Origin: JBEKCP01 sp050014815
Lineage (GTDB): Bacteria; Planctomycetota; Planctomycetia; Pirellulales; Thermoguttaceae
Assembly (NCBI GenBank): GCA_050014815.1
Contig: JBEKCP010000236.1
Coordinates: 1-8,542, forward strand
Direction: 5' to 3'
Length of the DNA: 8,542 bases
A program made the position numbers and the translations under genes. The notes beneath the pieces are model-generated. The model ran no database searches. It saw only the letters and a list, made by a program, of their open reading frames with translations, and had not been told where the DNA came from. This document shows positions 1-6,701 of the stretch, in pieces. Within the stretch, counting starts at the first letter, position 1. Each line of letters starts with the position of its first letter.

Positions 1-559
1 ATCCTTCCACCACCGCCGCACGGTCCATGCCGCTGAGACCCGGGGGACCCGGGAAGACCACGTCCGCGGCGAGGAGGATGATCGCCACCACGAGGAGGCC
101 GAGCGAGAGATGAAGCAGCACCAGGGAGGTGTCTTCCTCGCCCCGCCATCGCACGCCAATGCCCAGTGCCGTCATGACGAGGGCCAGCAGCCCGCCGGCC
201 TGGCCCAAGGACACCGCCCGCAACGGCGACCAGGCGGTCGAAACGATCGCCCAGGCAACAAAAAGCCCCAGCGGGAAGAGGCACCAGGCGGCGGAGCGAC
301 AGCGCCGCGTGCGCCACTCGCGGACAAGAATCAGTCCCATTGCTGCGATGGTCAGGCCGCGCGCGGCAAGCTTCGCCAAGGCAATGGCGTCGAGCGAGTC
401 GGCGGAGAGCGGTCCATCGCGGCCCGGCAGAGAGAGATTATTGAAGAGGAGTATCCAGCAGCACGCCAGCGGCAGCCAGAGCCCCGAACGTGGGGCGGCC
501 GGTCGGTCGCGGGTGTCCGGCCGAGGGCCAGGAGGCGAGTCGAGCAGGACATTCGTCAT
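1..559 (-). CDS. O-antigen ligase / Wzy-like polymerase, N-terminal part (partial)
   Basis: The open frame runs without a stop from the ATG at 559 to the window edge, giving 186 visible residues. After a Pro/Arg-rich cytoplasmic start (residues 1-25), hydrophobic segments lie at about 27-41, 57-80, 91-107, 117-136 and 145-166. The stretch STAWSPLRAVSLGQ (107-120) has the 'WS' placed early before a helix, as is common in O-antigen ligase/Wzy membrane proteins. Members of that superfamily polymerise lipid-linked repeat units or transfer them to an acceptor at the periplasmic face. The start codon overlaps the stop of the upstream deacetylase-flippase gene as ATGA (559-556), which suggests translational coupling, and AAGG lies 8 nt upstream. 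The periplasmic loop with the catalytic residues is outside the window, so polymerase cannot be told from ligase, and another polytopic protein remains possible. Confidence 0.72.
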   Translation of the reverse strand, partial: MTNVLLDSPPGPRPDTRDRPAAPRSGLWLPLACCWILLFNNLSLPGRDGPLSADSLDAIALAKLAARGLTIAAMGLILVREWRTRRCRSAAWCLFPLGLFVAWAIVSTAWSPLRAVSLGQAGGLLALVMTALGIGVRWRGEEDTSLVLLHLSLGLLVVAIILLAADVVFPGPPGLSGMDRAAVVEG

Positions 560-2937
560 GGAACCGGCCTTAACGTGCTGGCTGCCTGGAAAACTGCGCC
601 GCGAACCGCGGCGCCGGCGACGGTGCCGGCCAGCAGGCCGCAGGCTGCGCCGCTCACTCCCCACAGGGGAATCAAGGCTACAGCCGCGCCGATGCTGGTC
701 GCCAACATGACCAAGGCCGCCGCGAAGTTCCCGTCCGTCCGTTCCAAGGCGCACAATCCACCATTGAAAGCAAGGGAGCACGCCGTCGCCACGGGGGTCA
801 GCGCCAAGAGCACGAACGTGAGGCGGTTAGCGGCGAACGCCTTGCCAAAAAGCGCCCCGATCAACCGGTCGCCGAAGAGGATGACAAGGAGCCCGAAGAC
901 GGCCATGGCGGCGGTGAACACCAGGGCGTTTTTCCAGACCGCGCTTCGCACACCCGCACGCCCGCCGGCGACGCACGCCTGAACCGACTTGGGAATCAGC
1001 AGGTTGCTTATTCCCAGAAGGAACGGATTGTAGAGAAGGATAACGGTCGTACAGGCGGCCAACTGGCCGACGGCCTCGGCATCGCCCAAAGCGGCCAGGA
1101 CCCAAAGGATCACCGGACTGATCAGCGCTGCAATCACCTGCGTGGCAAACATCCATCGCGCCAAGGACCAATTGCGTGCCAGGGCGGGCAGGACTTGCCG
1201 GCCATGAAAGGCAAAAAGCGTTCGCGACCGGCGCCACCACAAGCCGGCGTTGATCGCGCAGGCCGCCGCGATCCCGACATACGCCGTCACGGCGGAAAGC
1301 GATCCCGTCGCCACCAGCCCCAAGACGATTCCAGCCAGAGTCACGGCGACCGCCAGGTCGAGCACCAGCGCTTTGTCGAACCGGCGATGGGCCAACGAAA
1401 ACCACCGGCAGAACTCCCACGAAAGGATCACAGGGCCGGCCAAGGCCAACGTGCCGAGCAGGGGCGCAAGACCAGGAGGACCGATGCCGGCCTGGAGCAC
1501 CCCCGCCGCGATGGCAAGGCAGGCCGCCGCCACCAGGGCCAAGATGCCGGCAACGCCCAAGACGCCTCCGGAGTATTCCCGAAGCGCGGTCCCGCGGAGT
1601 TGGTTGCCGTACACCGCCAGCGGCACGAAGATCAACGTCTCCTGGGCGCAGCTAAACAGCAGCAGGAAGCTGAAGCCCAAGGAGTAGATCCCCAGTTCTT
1701 CCGGACCGCACATCCGCCCGACGAGGAGCGTGGCAAAGAACCGCATCCCGCTGACGGCGGCCTGATCGGCCAGCGCGAGGGCCCCTTGCCACAGCGAGTC
1801 CCGCAGGGTCTCGCCCGGCTGCGCCGTGGCAGGCTGGACATCGTCCGGCGCTTCGCCAAGACCAAGAGACGCACCGAGCGACATGATCGGCGGTTTCGCC
1901 GGGCGGCAGGAATCGGCCTCGGCAACCGGTCCCTTGTGGCTCTCGCCGATCGTCGGCGCGGCGCCCGACGGCTCCGCGGGCTGTCGGAGCAACGGCGACG
2001 CCAATCGCTGGTACAAACGCGGCGCCCAGCTATACCAGCCGCCAAGCTTGGCGGCCAACGTGCTGCCCGTGTCCCAGGGGAACACGTGAATGCGTCCCCA
2101 ATCGAACGGATCACTCCGCGGATCGTCCAACTCGCAACCGGCGTTTAGGGCACAAGTAACGCCGGTCTCCCGGACCGCGGCAACCAGGGAGGCCTCGGTA
2201 AAGCCCAGAAACGGAGAGCCGAACGGGAAGGCAAACATCGGCTGGTCGACCCCGAACTGCTCCGACAAGACCGCCTCGCACATCTGAAGATCCTGCCGGA
2301 GCACCTCCGGCCGGCCCCGGAAATCCTGGTGCGTGTGCGTGTGCGCGGCCAGTTCCACCAGCCCGCACTCTTGCATCTCGCGACACTCGGCGCTTGTGAG
2401 CGGCCGATAGGTATCCGGGGGCGCGAGTCCCTGCACCTGGACTCCCCAGGCGTCGAAAGGGAACGGTTCGCTCTGGTCCAGGTAGCCTGTGGTCAAGAAA
2501 ATGGTTGCAGGGATCTGCAACTCCTGGAGCACCGGCCACGCATACCGGTAGACTGCCGCATAGCCGTCGTCGAAGGTCACGGCAATCGTCCCCCGCGGCG
2601 GCATCTCCGCTGCGGCGCCGCACTCGATGATCCGGCGGAGCGGCCAAACGGTGAACCCGCGGTCCAGCAGGCCCTCCAACTGGCGCCGGAAGCGAGCCGG
2701 CTCGACATTGTGCAAGAGCGGCAGCAGGCCGGGGACGTGCAGAGCGATCCGATGGTACGTCAAGATGCCCACTCGGTCGCCGGCGCAACTGCCGAACAGC
2801 GCGTTCATCACGGCGCCGAGCCGGCCCGCAGCACGCATCCCCAACTCCTTCCACCGGCGCTCGTACGGCAATATCCTGCCGACAGCGCGCTTCGCGGTTT
2901 GCGACCTTTCAACCGATTGCAGAGATAGGCTCATCAT
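556..2937 (-). CDS. Fused polysaccharide deacetylase (NodB-type) and Wzx-like oligosaccharide flippase
   Basis: This is one uninterrupted 793-residue frame with two modules. Residues about 50-300 are a polysaccharide deacetylase: LTYHRI (59-64), the metal-binding TFDDGY (121-126, D123/D124), HTHTH (199-203, fitting the H[S/T]xxH motif) and FAFPFG (235-240). A Pro/Ala-rich linker (about 318-375) leads to a C-terminal polytopic domain (about 376-790). Its opening, with VGRMCGPEELGIYSLGFSF (406-424), followed by many hydrophobic helices, is typical of Wzx/MATE-like polysaccharide flippases. No signal peptide is visible, so I infer that the deacetylase faces the cytoplasm and edits lipid-linked sugars before flipping. 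Two adjacent ATG codons (2937 and 2934) begin the frame. The weak ribosome site GGTGA lies 4 nt before the first and 7 nt before the second. The gene starts 18 nt after the CapK-like ligase and overlaps the next gene by 4 bp. An internal Met352 (ATG at 1884) could start a separate flippase but has no clear ribosome site. Confidence 0.88.
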   Translation of the reverse strand: MMSLSLQSVERSQTAKRAVGRILPYERRWKELGMRAAGRLGAVMNALFGSCAGDRVGILTYHRIALHVPGLLPLLHNVEPARFRRQLEGLLDRGFTVWPLRRIIECGAAAEMPPRGTIAVTFDDGYAAVYRYAWPVLQELQIPATIFLTTGYLDQSEPFPFDAWGVQVQGLAPPDTYRPLTSAECREMQECGLVELAAHTHTHQDFRGRPEVLRQDLQMCEAVLSEQFGVDQPMFAFPFGSPFLGFTEASLVAAVRETGVTCALNAGCELDDPRSDPFDWGRIHVFPWDTGSTLAAKLGGWYSWAPRLYQRLASPLLRQPAEPSGAAPTIGESHKGPVAEADSCRPAKPPIMSLGASLGLGEAPDDVQPATAQPGETLRDSLWQGALALADQAAVSGMRFFATLLVGRMCGPEELGIYSLGFSFLLLFSCAQETLIFVPLAVYGNQLRGTALREYSGGVLGVAGILALVAAACLAIAAGVLQAGIGPPGLAPLLGTLALAGPVILSWEFCRWFSLAHRRFDKALVLDLAVAVTLAGIVLGLVATGSLSAVTAYVGIAAACAINAGLWWRRSRTLFAFHGRQVLPALARNWSLARWMFATQVIAALISPVILWVLAALGDAEAVGQLAACTTVILLYNPFLLGISNLLIPKSVQACVAGGRAGVRSAVWKNALVFTAAMAVFGLLVILFGDRLIGALFGKAFAANRLTFVLLALTPVATACSLAFNGGLCALERTDGNFAAALVMLATSIGAAVALIPLWGVSGAACGLLAGTVAGAAVRGAVFQAASTLRPVP

Positions 2938-2955
2938 GGGATCACCGCGACGGAG

Positions 2956-4347
2956 TCATGCTTGCTCGCACGCACACTTCCCGCCAGAGCCGTTGGACGA
3001 GCCTTCGAGGGTTCCGCCGCCGTTGCCGGCCGTTTTCTCGGTTGGTTGCGACAATTCGGACACGACCAGTCGGTGTTTTCCGACCGCGGTCGTGGGGATG
3101 GAATCGACGATCTCGACCCGGGCAGGGTAGCCCTCGACGACCTCGCGGATCCGCTGCTCCAGGGCGGCGACGTCGAACGGTGGGTCGCTCCCGTCCAGCT
3201 CGATCGCCGCCCATACGCTGCCGTCCGCGCGCTGGCGGATGCGGAAACAGCGAATGGCGGGGCTGAAGTACCGCAACGTGATGTCGAACCAGGTGCTGTG
3301 GATGTAACGTCCGGACCGGCTGATGAGGAAATCGCCGGGACGCCCCGTCACGTTCTTGAGCACGGCGAATCCCCGCTCGGGCCGCTCCAGCGGGGCGTCC
3401 GTTGCATCGCCCAAGTTGTAGCGCAGGAGCGGGAAGGACGGGTTGTTCAGCGGCGACACGATGATTTCATGGTTGCGGCCCTCGGACGGCAGGGTCTCGA
3501 CCAGCACCGTGTCCTCGCGCACGCGGAGGATCCGGTCCGGCCACTCCTGCGCGATCAATCCGCACTCGGTTGAACCGTACTCCGAGACGGCCGGCGCGCC
3601 GAAGACGCGTTCCACCCTTTCCACCGTGCTCGGCAACAGCGGCTCGCTGGTGAGCACCGCCAGCCTCAGCGAATCGCACGAAAACCCGGCGACCTCCGCT
3701 TCGCGGGCGAGCAGGCAGAGGGATTGGCTGTATCCGTACAGCGAGACGGGGCGGAAGCCCGCAATCCGCCGGAGATATTCGCGGAGGTCGTCGCGACCGA
3801 CACAACAGGCGGACAGGCGAAGCCGCCCGCGGAGCCGATCTTCGATCGGCATGCGGAATCGCCCGAGCCAACCGGAGAGCCCCGGGGGCCGGCAGGTGGC
3901 GTGACCCCAGAGGAAGACCTTGCGGTCGAAGATATCGACGTTCCATGCCTCGTAGAACCGGTACTGGGTGCGGAGCACTTCCCAGTGGGCGTCGTGGGCC
4001 CAATAGACGCTCAGCGGAATCCCGGTGGACCCGGCAGTCCGGCGCCAGATGCCGGGCGAGCGCCGCTCCGACAGGAATCGCTTCGGCTCGGCACGGACTT
4101 CCGCCTTGGTCAGAATCGGGACGGCCGCCTGGAACGCCGCAAGGCTGCCGAACGTCGCTGGGAGCCGTTGGCGCGCGGCCATCTCGCGGTAGTGCGGCAC
4201 GTGGGCGACGGCATGTTGCCAGACACGGTTCAAGCGCTCGAGCTGGAACGATTCGATCTCGCCGCGCCGCCACTGCTCCCGTGCCGCCAGGAGCGGCAAT
4301 GAGCGGTAGGCAGCACGAAAGCGGGGAAGATAACGCAACAGGTTCAT
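2956..4347 (-). CDS. CapK/PaaK-type adenylate-forming ligase (phenylacetate-CoA ligase-like)
   Basis: The 463-residue protein carries the adenylate-forming (ANL) motif set in order: the phosphate loop AGSTGIPL (105-112), SEYGSTECG (255-263, A5), RYNLGD (309-314, A7), NVTGRPGDFLISRSGRYIH (332-350, A8) and TTAVGKHRLV (419-428), whose K424 would be the A10 lysine. It therefore looks catalytically intact. Relatives activate a carboxylic acid as an acyl-adenylate, often passing it to CoA, and CapK-like members recur in capsule clusters where their substrate is usually unknown. Here a role in acylating the polysaccharide or its precursor is inference. The chosen ATG at 4347 has GAGGA 5 nt upstream. 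The frame stays open farther upstream only as an out-of-frame shadow of the sugar transferase. The C-terminus ends in an odd Gly/Ser-rich tail with a Cys-Ala-Cys (458-460). The ligase sits 53 nt after the sugar transferase and 18 nt before the deacetylase-flippase. Confidence 0.88.
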   Translation of the reverse strand: MNLLRYLPRFRAAYRSLPLLAAREQWRRGEIESFQLERLNRVWQHAVAHVPHYREMAARQRLPATFGSLAAFQAAVPILTKAEVRAEPKRFLSERRSPGIWRRTAGSTGIPLSVYWAHDAHWEVLRTQYRFYEAWNVDIFDRKVFLWGHATCRPPGLSGWLGRFRMPIEDRLRGRLRLSACCVGRDDLREYLRRIAGFRPVSLYGYSQSLCLLAREAEVAGFSCDSLRLAVLTSEPLLPSTVERVERVFGAPAVSEYGSTECGLIAQEWPDRILRVREDTVLVETLPSEGRNHEIIVSPLNNPSFPLLRYNLGDATDAPLERPERGFAVLKNVTGRPGDFLISRSGRYIHSTWFDITLRYFSPAIRCFRIRQRADGSVWAAIELDGSDPPFDVAALEQRIREVVEGYPARVEIVDSIPTTAVGKHRLVVSELSQPTEKTAGNGGGTLEGSSNGSGGKCACEQA

Positions 4348-4350
4348 ACC

Positions 4351-4368
4351 GGTCCTCGCGGTCCTCGC
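4351..4368 (-). promoter_or_regulatory. Duplicated ribosome binding site before the CapK-like ligase
   Basis: On the minus strand the 9-mer GCGAGGACC occurs twice in direct tandem, giving two GAGGA cores. The nearer core is 5 nt from the ATG at 4347, which supports this start inside a much longer open frame. Confidence 0.6.
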
Positions 4369-4400
4369 ATGGGTTGCCTTTCCGCTTTCCTTCGGTTCGG

Positions 4401-5579
4401 CTACCGATTTCTCCGGAGCAACACGGCCGGCACCGTGCGCAAGAGCAGCGAGAGGTCGCCCACGAGGGACCGGCGGCGGAGGTAACGCGTGTCCATCCGC
4501 ATCCAGTCGACAAAGGGAACCGTGGGGCGCGTGCGGACTTGCCAGAAGCAGGTGATGCCGGGGGTAACATCCACGCGATGGCGGTGCCAGCCGCGGCAGG
4601 CCTCGGCTTCGGCCACGGGCAGCGGCCGCGGACCCACCAGCGACATGTCGCCCCGGAGCACGTTCCACAACTGCGGCAACTCGTCCAGGCTGGTCTTGCG
4701 AAGCCAGCGCCCCGCGGCGGTGACCCGGGGATCGCTCCCGATCTTGAACGCCGGCCCGTCTTGCTCGTTCAAGGCCAAGACCTCCGGCTTGCGGGCCTCG
4801 GCATCGGCGACCATCGAGCGGAACTTGTACAGGCGGAAAGGCCTGTTCCCCAGCCCGAGCCGCCGCTGGACGAACAACACCGGCCCCGGGCTCGAAAGCT
4901 TGATCAGGGCGGCAATCAACAACATCGCGGGGGCCAGCAGCACCGCCGCGAGGGCTGCGCCGACGATGTCCAGGCCGCGCTTCCACGCCGGCAACCGCTC
5001 GACGAACAGCGGATCCATGGCCTCGGCGGTCCGATAGCAGCTTGTCACTCCGGTTTCCGGGCAGGGCGCCGTCGGGGGCGCCACGCCATGCTTGGCCGGC
5101 CGCGCCGATGGGTGGTTGTCTTCCGCCGCGTGTACTCTCTTCGGGGAACCGCCCCCCGCCCCGTCGCCGGACGCAGGCTCCTCGTCCGGGTAAACGTAGA
5201 CCTTGCAGTCGAACAGCGGCACATCCGTCGGAAAGGCGAGGCAGAGGTCGTCGACCAGGGTCCAAGCGCCCCAAAGGGGCGTGTCCGGCAGGATGACGCC
5301 GACGTGCCGCGAGTCCAGCCACCCTGCGTCGTCGGTCACGCGGAGGCGGCGCTTGAGGAGCCTGACCAGGTGGCGGAGCGTCGCGCGGCCTCGCATCGAG
5401 CGGTCGACGCCCAGGGCCAACAGCGAGAAGCTGCTCCCCGACCGATCGGCCCTGACCCGTTCCCGCTGGAGCATGCGGAGGAACTGCCCGCGCGACGGCA
5501 AGTCGCTCCGGCCCGTCTCGTCCAGGAGACCGGAGATCCACGCACCCGTTCGCCGAACCCAGTCCAACAGCATGGTCAT
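4401..5579 (-). CDS. Polyprenyl-phosphate sugar transferase with a degenerate GGDEF-like N-terminal domain
   Basis: This is a 392-residue initiating enzyme. The C-terminal half (about 198-392) is a bacterial sugar transferase (WbaP/WcaJ type) that moves a sugar-1-phosphate from a nucleotide sugar to undecaprenyl phosphate at the inner membrane. Visible marks are KRGLDIVGA (200-208), one hydrophobic membrane segment (about 205-228), SSPGPVLFVQRR (229-240), the catalytic Asp-Glu pair in SLDELPQLWN (D299/E300), MSLVGPRP (312-319) and TPGITCFWQV (339-348). The family's usual multi-helix N-terminus is absent. Residues about 21-115 instead match the outline of a GGDEF domain whose signature is replaced by DSRHV (89-93), with RVTD (80-83) five residues before it. 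A variable linker spans about 131-190. The ATG at 5579 overlaps the previous gene's stop (ATGA). A second in-frame ATG at 5573 is better placed behind GGAAGG, so the protein may be two residues shorter. Confidence 0.92.
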   Translation of the reverse strand: MTMLLDWVRRTGAWISGLLDETGRSDLPSRGQFLRMLQRERVRADRSGSSFSLLALGVDRSMRGRATLRHLVRLLKRRLRVTDDAGWLDSRHVGVILPDTPLWGAWTLVDDLCLAFPTDVPLFDCKVYVYPDEEPASGDGAGGGSPKRVHAAEDNHPSARPAKHGVAPPTAPCPETGVTSCYRTAEAMDPLFVERLPAWKRGLDIVGAALAAVLLAPAMLLIAALIKLSSPGPVLFVQRRLGLGNRPFRLYKFRSMVADAEARKPEVLALNEQDGPAFKIGSDPRVTAAGRWLRKTSLDELPQLWNVLRGDMSLVGPRPLPVAEAEACRGWHRHRVDVTPGITCFWQVRTRPTVPFVDWMRMDTRYLRRRSLVGDLSLLLRTVPAVLLRRNR

Positions 5580-6280
5580 CCTTCCGGGCGGTGGCCGCGA
5601 TGGTTGAGCACGCCTCCAATCACCCGGGCGCCGGCATGTTCGAGCCGTATTTTGGCGGTGCGGGCGACGTCGTGGCTGACCCGCCCGGCCTCGATCACCA
5701 GGACCACGCCGTCCAGCCGGCCGGCAATCTGGGCCAGGCAACTGGCCTGCCCCGTCGAAGGCAAATCGAAGAGCGTCAATTCGAACTTGTCGGCCGCGCG
5801 CCGGATCACCTCGCCGAGGGCCTCGCAGCCGTAGAACTTTGCCGGACTGCCGTGGAGTTCTCCGGCGGGAAGCACAAACAGGCCGGGGATCGGCGAGTGG
5901 CGAATGGCCGCCATTGCCTCGTCGACGCCGCGGACGCACGCGGCAAGGCCGGGTGCGAGCGGGACTTGCAGCATCGCGTGAACGGCCGGCCGCACGACGT
6001 TGCAGTCGACCAGCAGGACCGGTCCCCGGCCGTACGAGGCCGCCGTAGCCGCCATGTGAACGGCAATCGTGCTGACGCCCTCGCCCGGAGCGGAGCTCGT
6101 CACCCCGACGGTCCGCATCCTTTCGGTGGCGGTGCGGTCAGGCCAGCCGATCGCGTGCAAGACATCCATCGAGGGCAGCGCGAACTGGGAGTCGTACTCC
6201 ACGAACTCGGGCGCCTCCAACCGCGCCACGCGAACCATGGAGTCGATGGAATGTTGCATAATATCCAAACCTGCTGTCAT
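5576..6280 (-). CDS. CpsD/BY-kinase-like P-loop ATPase with altered Walker A
   Basis: The 234-residue protein has the fold order of the MinD/CpsD family that partners Wzz-type membrane proteins to control chain length and export. SSAPGEGVSTIA (62-73) is in the Walker A position, VLLVDCNVVRP (88-98) in the Walker A' position and LTLFDLPS (168-175, D172) in the Walker B position. The lysine expected in GEGKST is Val69 (GTC at 6076-6074). The usual second Asp of Walker A' is Asn94. There is no C-terminal tyrosine cluster; the only tyrosines are Y29, Y83 and Y150. Kinase activity is therefore doubtful, and it may be a structural or regulatory pseudo-ATPase. The start at 6280 has AGGA 6 nt upstream; an internal Met8 is a weaker alternative. 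It is the first gene of the minus-strand operon, is divergent from the Wzz-like gene, and overlaps the sugar transferase by 4 bp. Confidence 0.85.
   Translation of the reverse strand: MTAGLDIMQHSIDSMVRVARLEAPEFVEYDSQFALPSMDVLHAIGWPDRTATERMRTVGVTSSAPGEGVSTIAVHMAATAASYGRGPVLLVDCNVVRPAVHAMLQVPLAPGLAACVRGVDEAMAAIRHSPIPGLFVLPAGELHGSPAKFYGCEALGEVIRRAADKFELTLFDLPSTGQASCLAQIAGRLDGVVLVIEAGRVSHDVARTAKIRLEHAGARVIGGVLNHRGHRPEG
5580..5585 (-). promoter_or_regulatory. Ribosome binding site at the sugar transferase start
   Basis: GGAAGG on the minus strand directly abuts the ATG at 5579 but is 6 nt from the in-frame ATG at 5573. Shine-Dalgarno spacing favours 5573, whereas the ATGA overlap with the previous stop favours 5579. 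The difference is two residues. Confidence 0.45.
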
Positions 6281-6286
6281 GGGGAT

Positions 6287-6290
6287 TCCT
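6287..6290 (-). promoter_or_regulatory. Ribosome binding site of the CpsD-like gene
   Basis: AGGA on the minus strand lies 6 nt before the ATG at 6280 and supports that start over the internal Met8. Confidence 0.45.
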
Positions 6291-6440
6291 ATCTATCCTA
6301 ATTGGGCCAACTCGCAAAGCAAGCTACATTCACAAGTCCGCCGGGACACGGCAACGGTAGGGGAATCCTAGAATCGGGCTGCCCGCGCGGCTACCCCTGC
6401 CGTCGTGATTTTCTACCGGGCGGCATGAGCTGGAAGTTGT

Positions 6441-6463
6441 AACCTGTTGTGGCATAACAGGTT
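6441..6463. promoter_or_regulatory. 23-bp near-perfect palindrome, candidate operator
   Basis: AACCTGTT and AACAGGTT are exact reverse complements separated by the 7-nt spacer GTGGCAT. Within the spacer TG-G-CA pairs again, so only one symmetric position is mismatched in the 23 bp. Neither strand has a T-run after it, which argues against a terminator. It sits between two divergent promoter regions, as an operator for a dimeric regulator would. An RNA hairpin is the alternative. Confidence 0.5.
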
Positions 6464-6525
6464 GTGTCCAACGGCCATCGCCGGCGGAATTAGGTTTTTC
6501 AGGATGCCGGCAGCGGGGAATGAAC

Positions 6526-6595
6526 ATCCGCGGACATCCATCCGCGGATATCCATCCGTGGATGAATGCCCGCGGATATCCATCCGCGGCTATGT
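6526..6595. repeat. Five tandem 14-bp repeats built from overlapping palindromes
   Basis: Five consecutive units start at 6526, 6540, 6554, 6568 and 6582, with consensus ATCCGCGGATATCC. Unit 2 is exact, unit 1 has one change, units 4 and 5 have few changes, and unit 3 is the most divergent. The consensus contains two overlapping palindromes, ATCCGCGGAT and GGATATCC. The array ends 33 nt before the -35 of the promoter candidate for the Wzz-like gene. It may be a regulator-binding array or a dispersed intergenic repeat. Confidence 0.8.
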
Positions 6596-6628
6596 TGCCC
6601 GCTTCGCTCGACCCCCGATGGCACGCAT

Positions 6629-6657
6629 TTGCCTCCGGGCCGGCTCGTGACTATTAT
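6629..6657 (+). promoter_or_regulatory. Sigma-70-like promoter for the Wzz-like gene
   Basis: TTGCCT (6629-6634, four of six matches to TTGACA) is followed after 17 nt by TATTAT (6652-6657, five of six matches to TATAAT). Transcription would begin near 6664, giving a leader of about 43 nt that contains the ribosome site at 6696-6701. Placement and spacing are good, but no transcript evidence is available. Confidence 0.5.
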
Positions 6658-6695
6658 CGGTAGTAAGCGTCTCGTGATGACTTCGTCTTCGATGA

Positions 6696-6701
6696 AAGGG
6701 G
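6696..6701 (+). promoter_or_regulatory. Ribosome binding site fixing the Wzz-like start
   Basis: AAGGGG lies 5 nt before the ATG at 6707. The in-frame ATGs at 6692 and 6677 have nothing comparable, so this site decides the start. Confidence 0.65.

Noticed and set aside
110..982. Long plus-strand open frame opposite the O-antigen ligase-like and flippase genes
   Set aside because: Its composition is Arg/Pro/Ala-rich with no domain or membrane pattern, and it is antisense to two genes with clear family features. It is a high-GC shadow.
4348..5619. N-terminal extension of the CapK-like ligase to an ATG at 5619
   Set aside because: The extra residues are an out-of-frame reading of the sugar transferase. 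ATG 4347 has a good ribosome site and begins the recognisable family sequence.
3945..5834. 629-codon plus-strand open frame
   Set aside because: It lies opposite the ligase, the sugar transferase and part of the CpsD-like gene, all of which show catalytic motifs. Its own translation is low-complexity and Arg-rich.
5580..5939. N-terminal extension of the sugar transferase to an ATG at 5939
   Set aside because: The extra 120 residues are Arg/Pro-rich and read out of frame through the CpsD-like gene.
6295..6322. Possible minus-strand promoter TTGCTT-16-TAGGAT for the operon
   Set aside because: The match is weak, and transcription would begin at or inside the ribosome site of the CpsD-like gene, leaving about 8 nt of leader.
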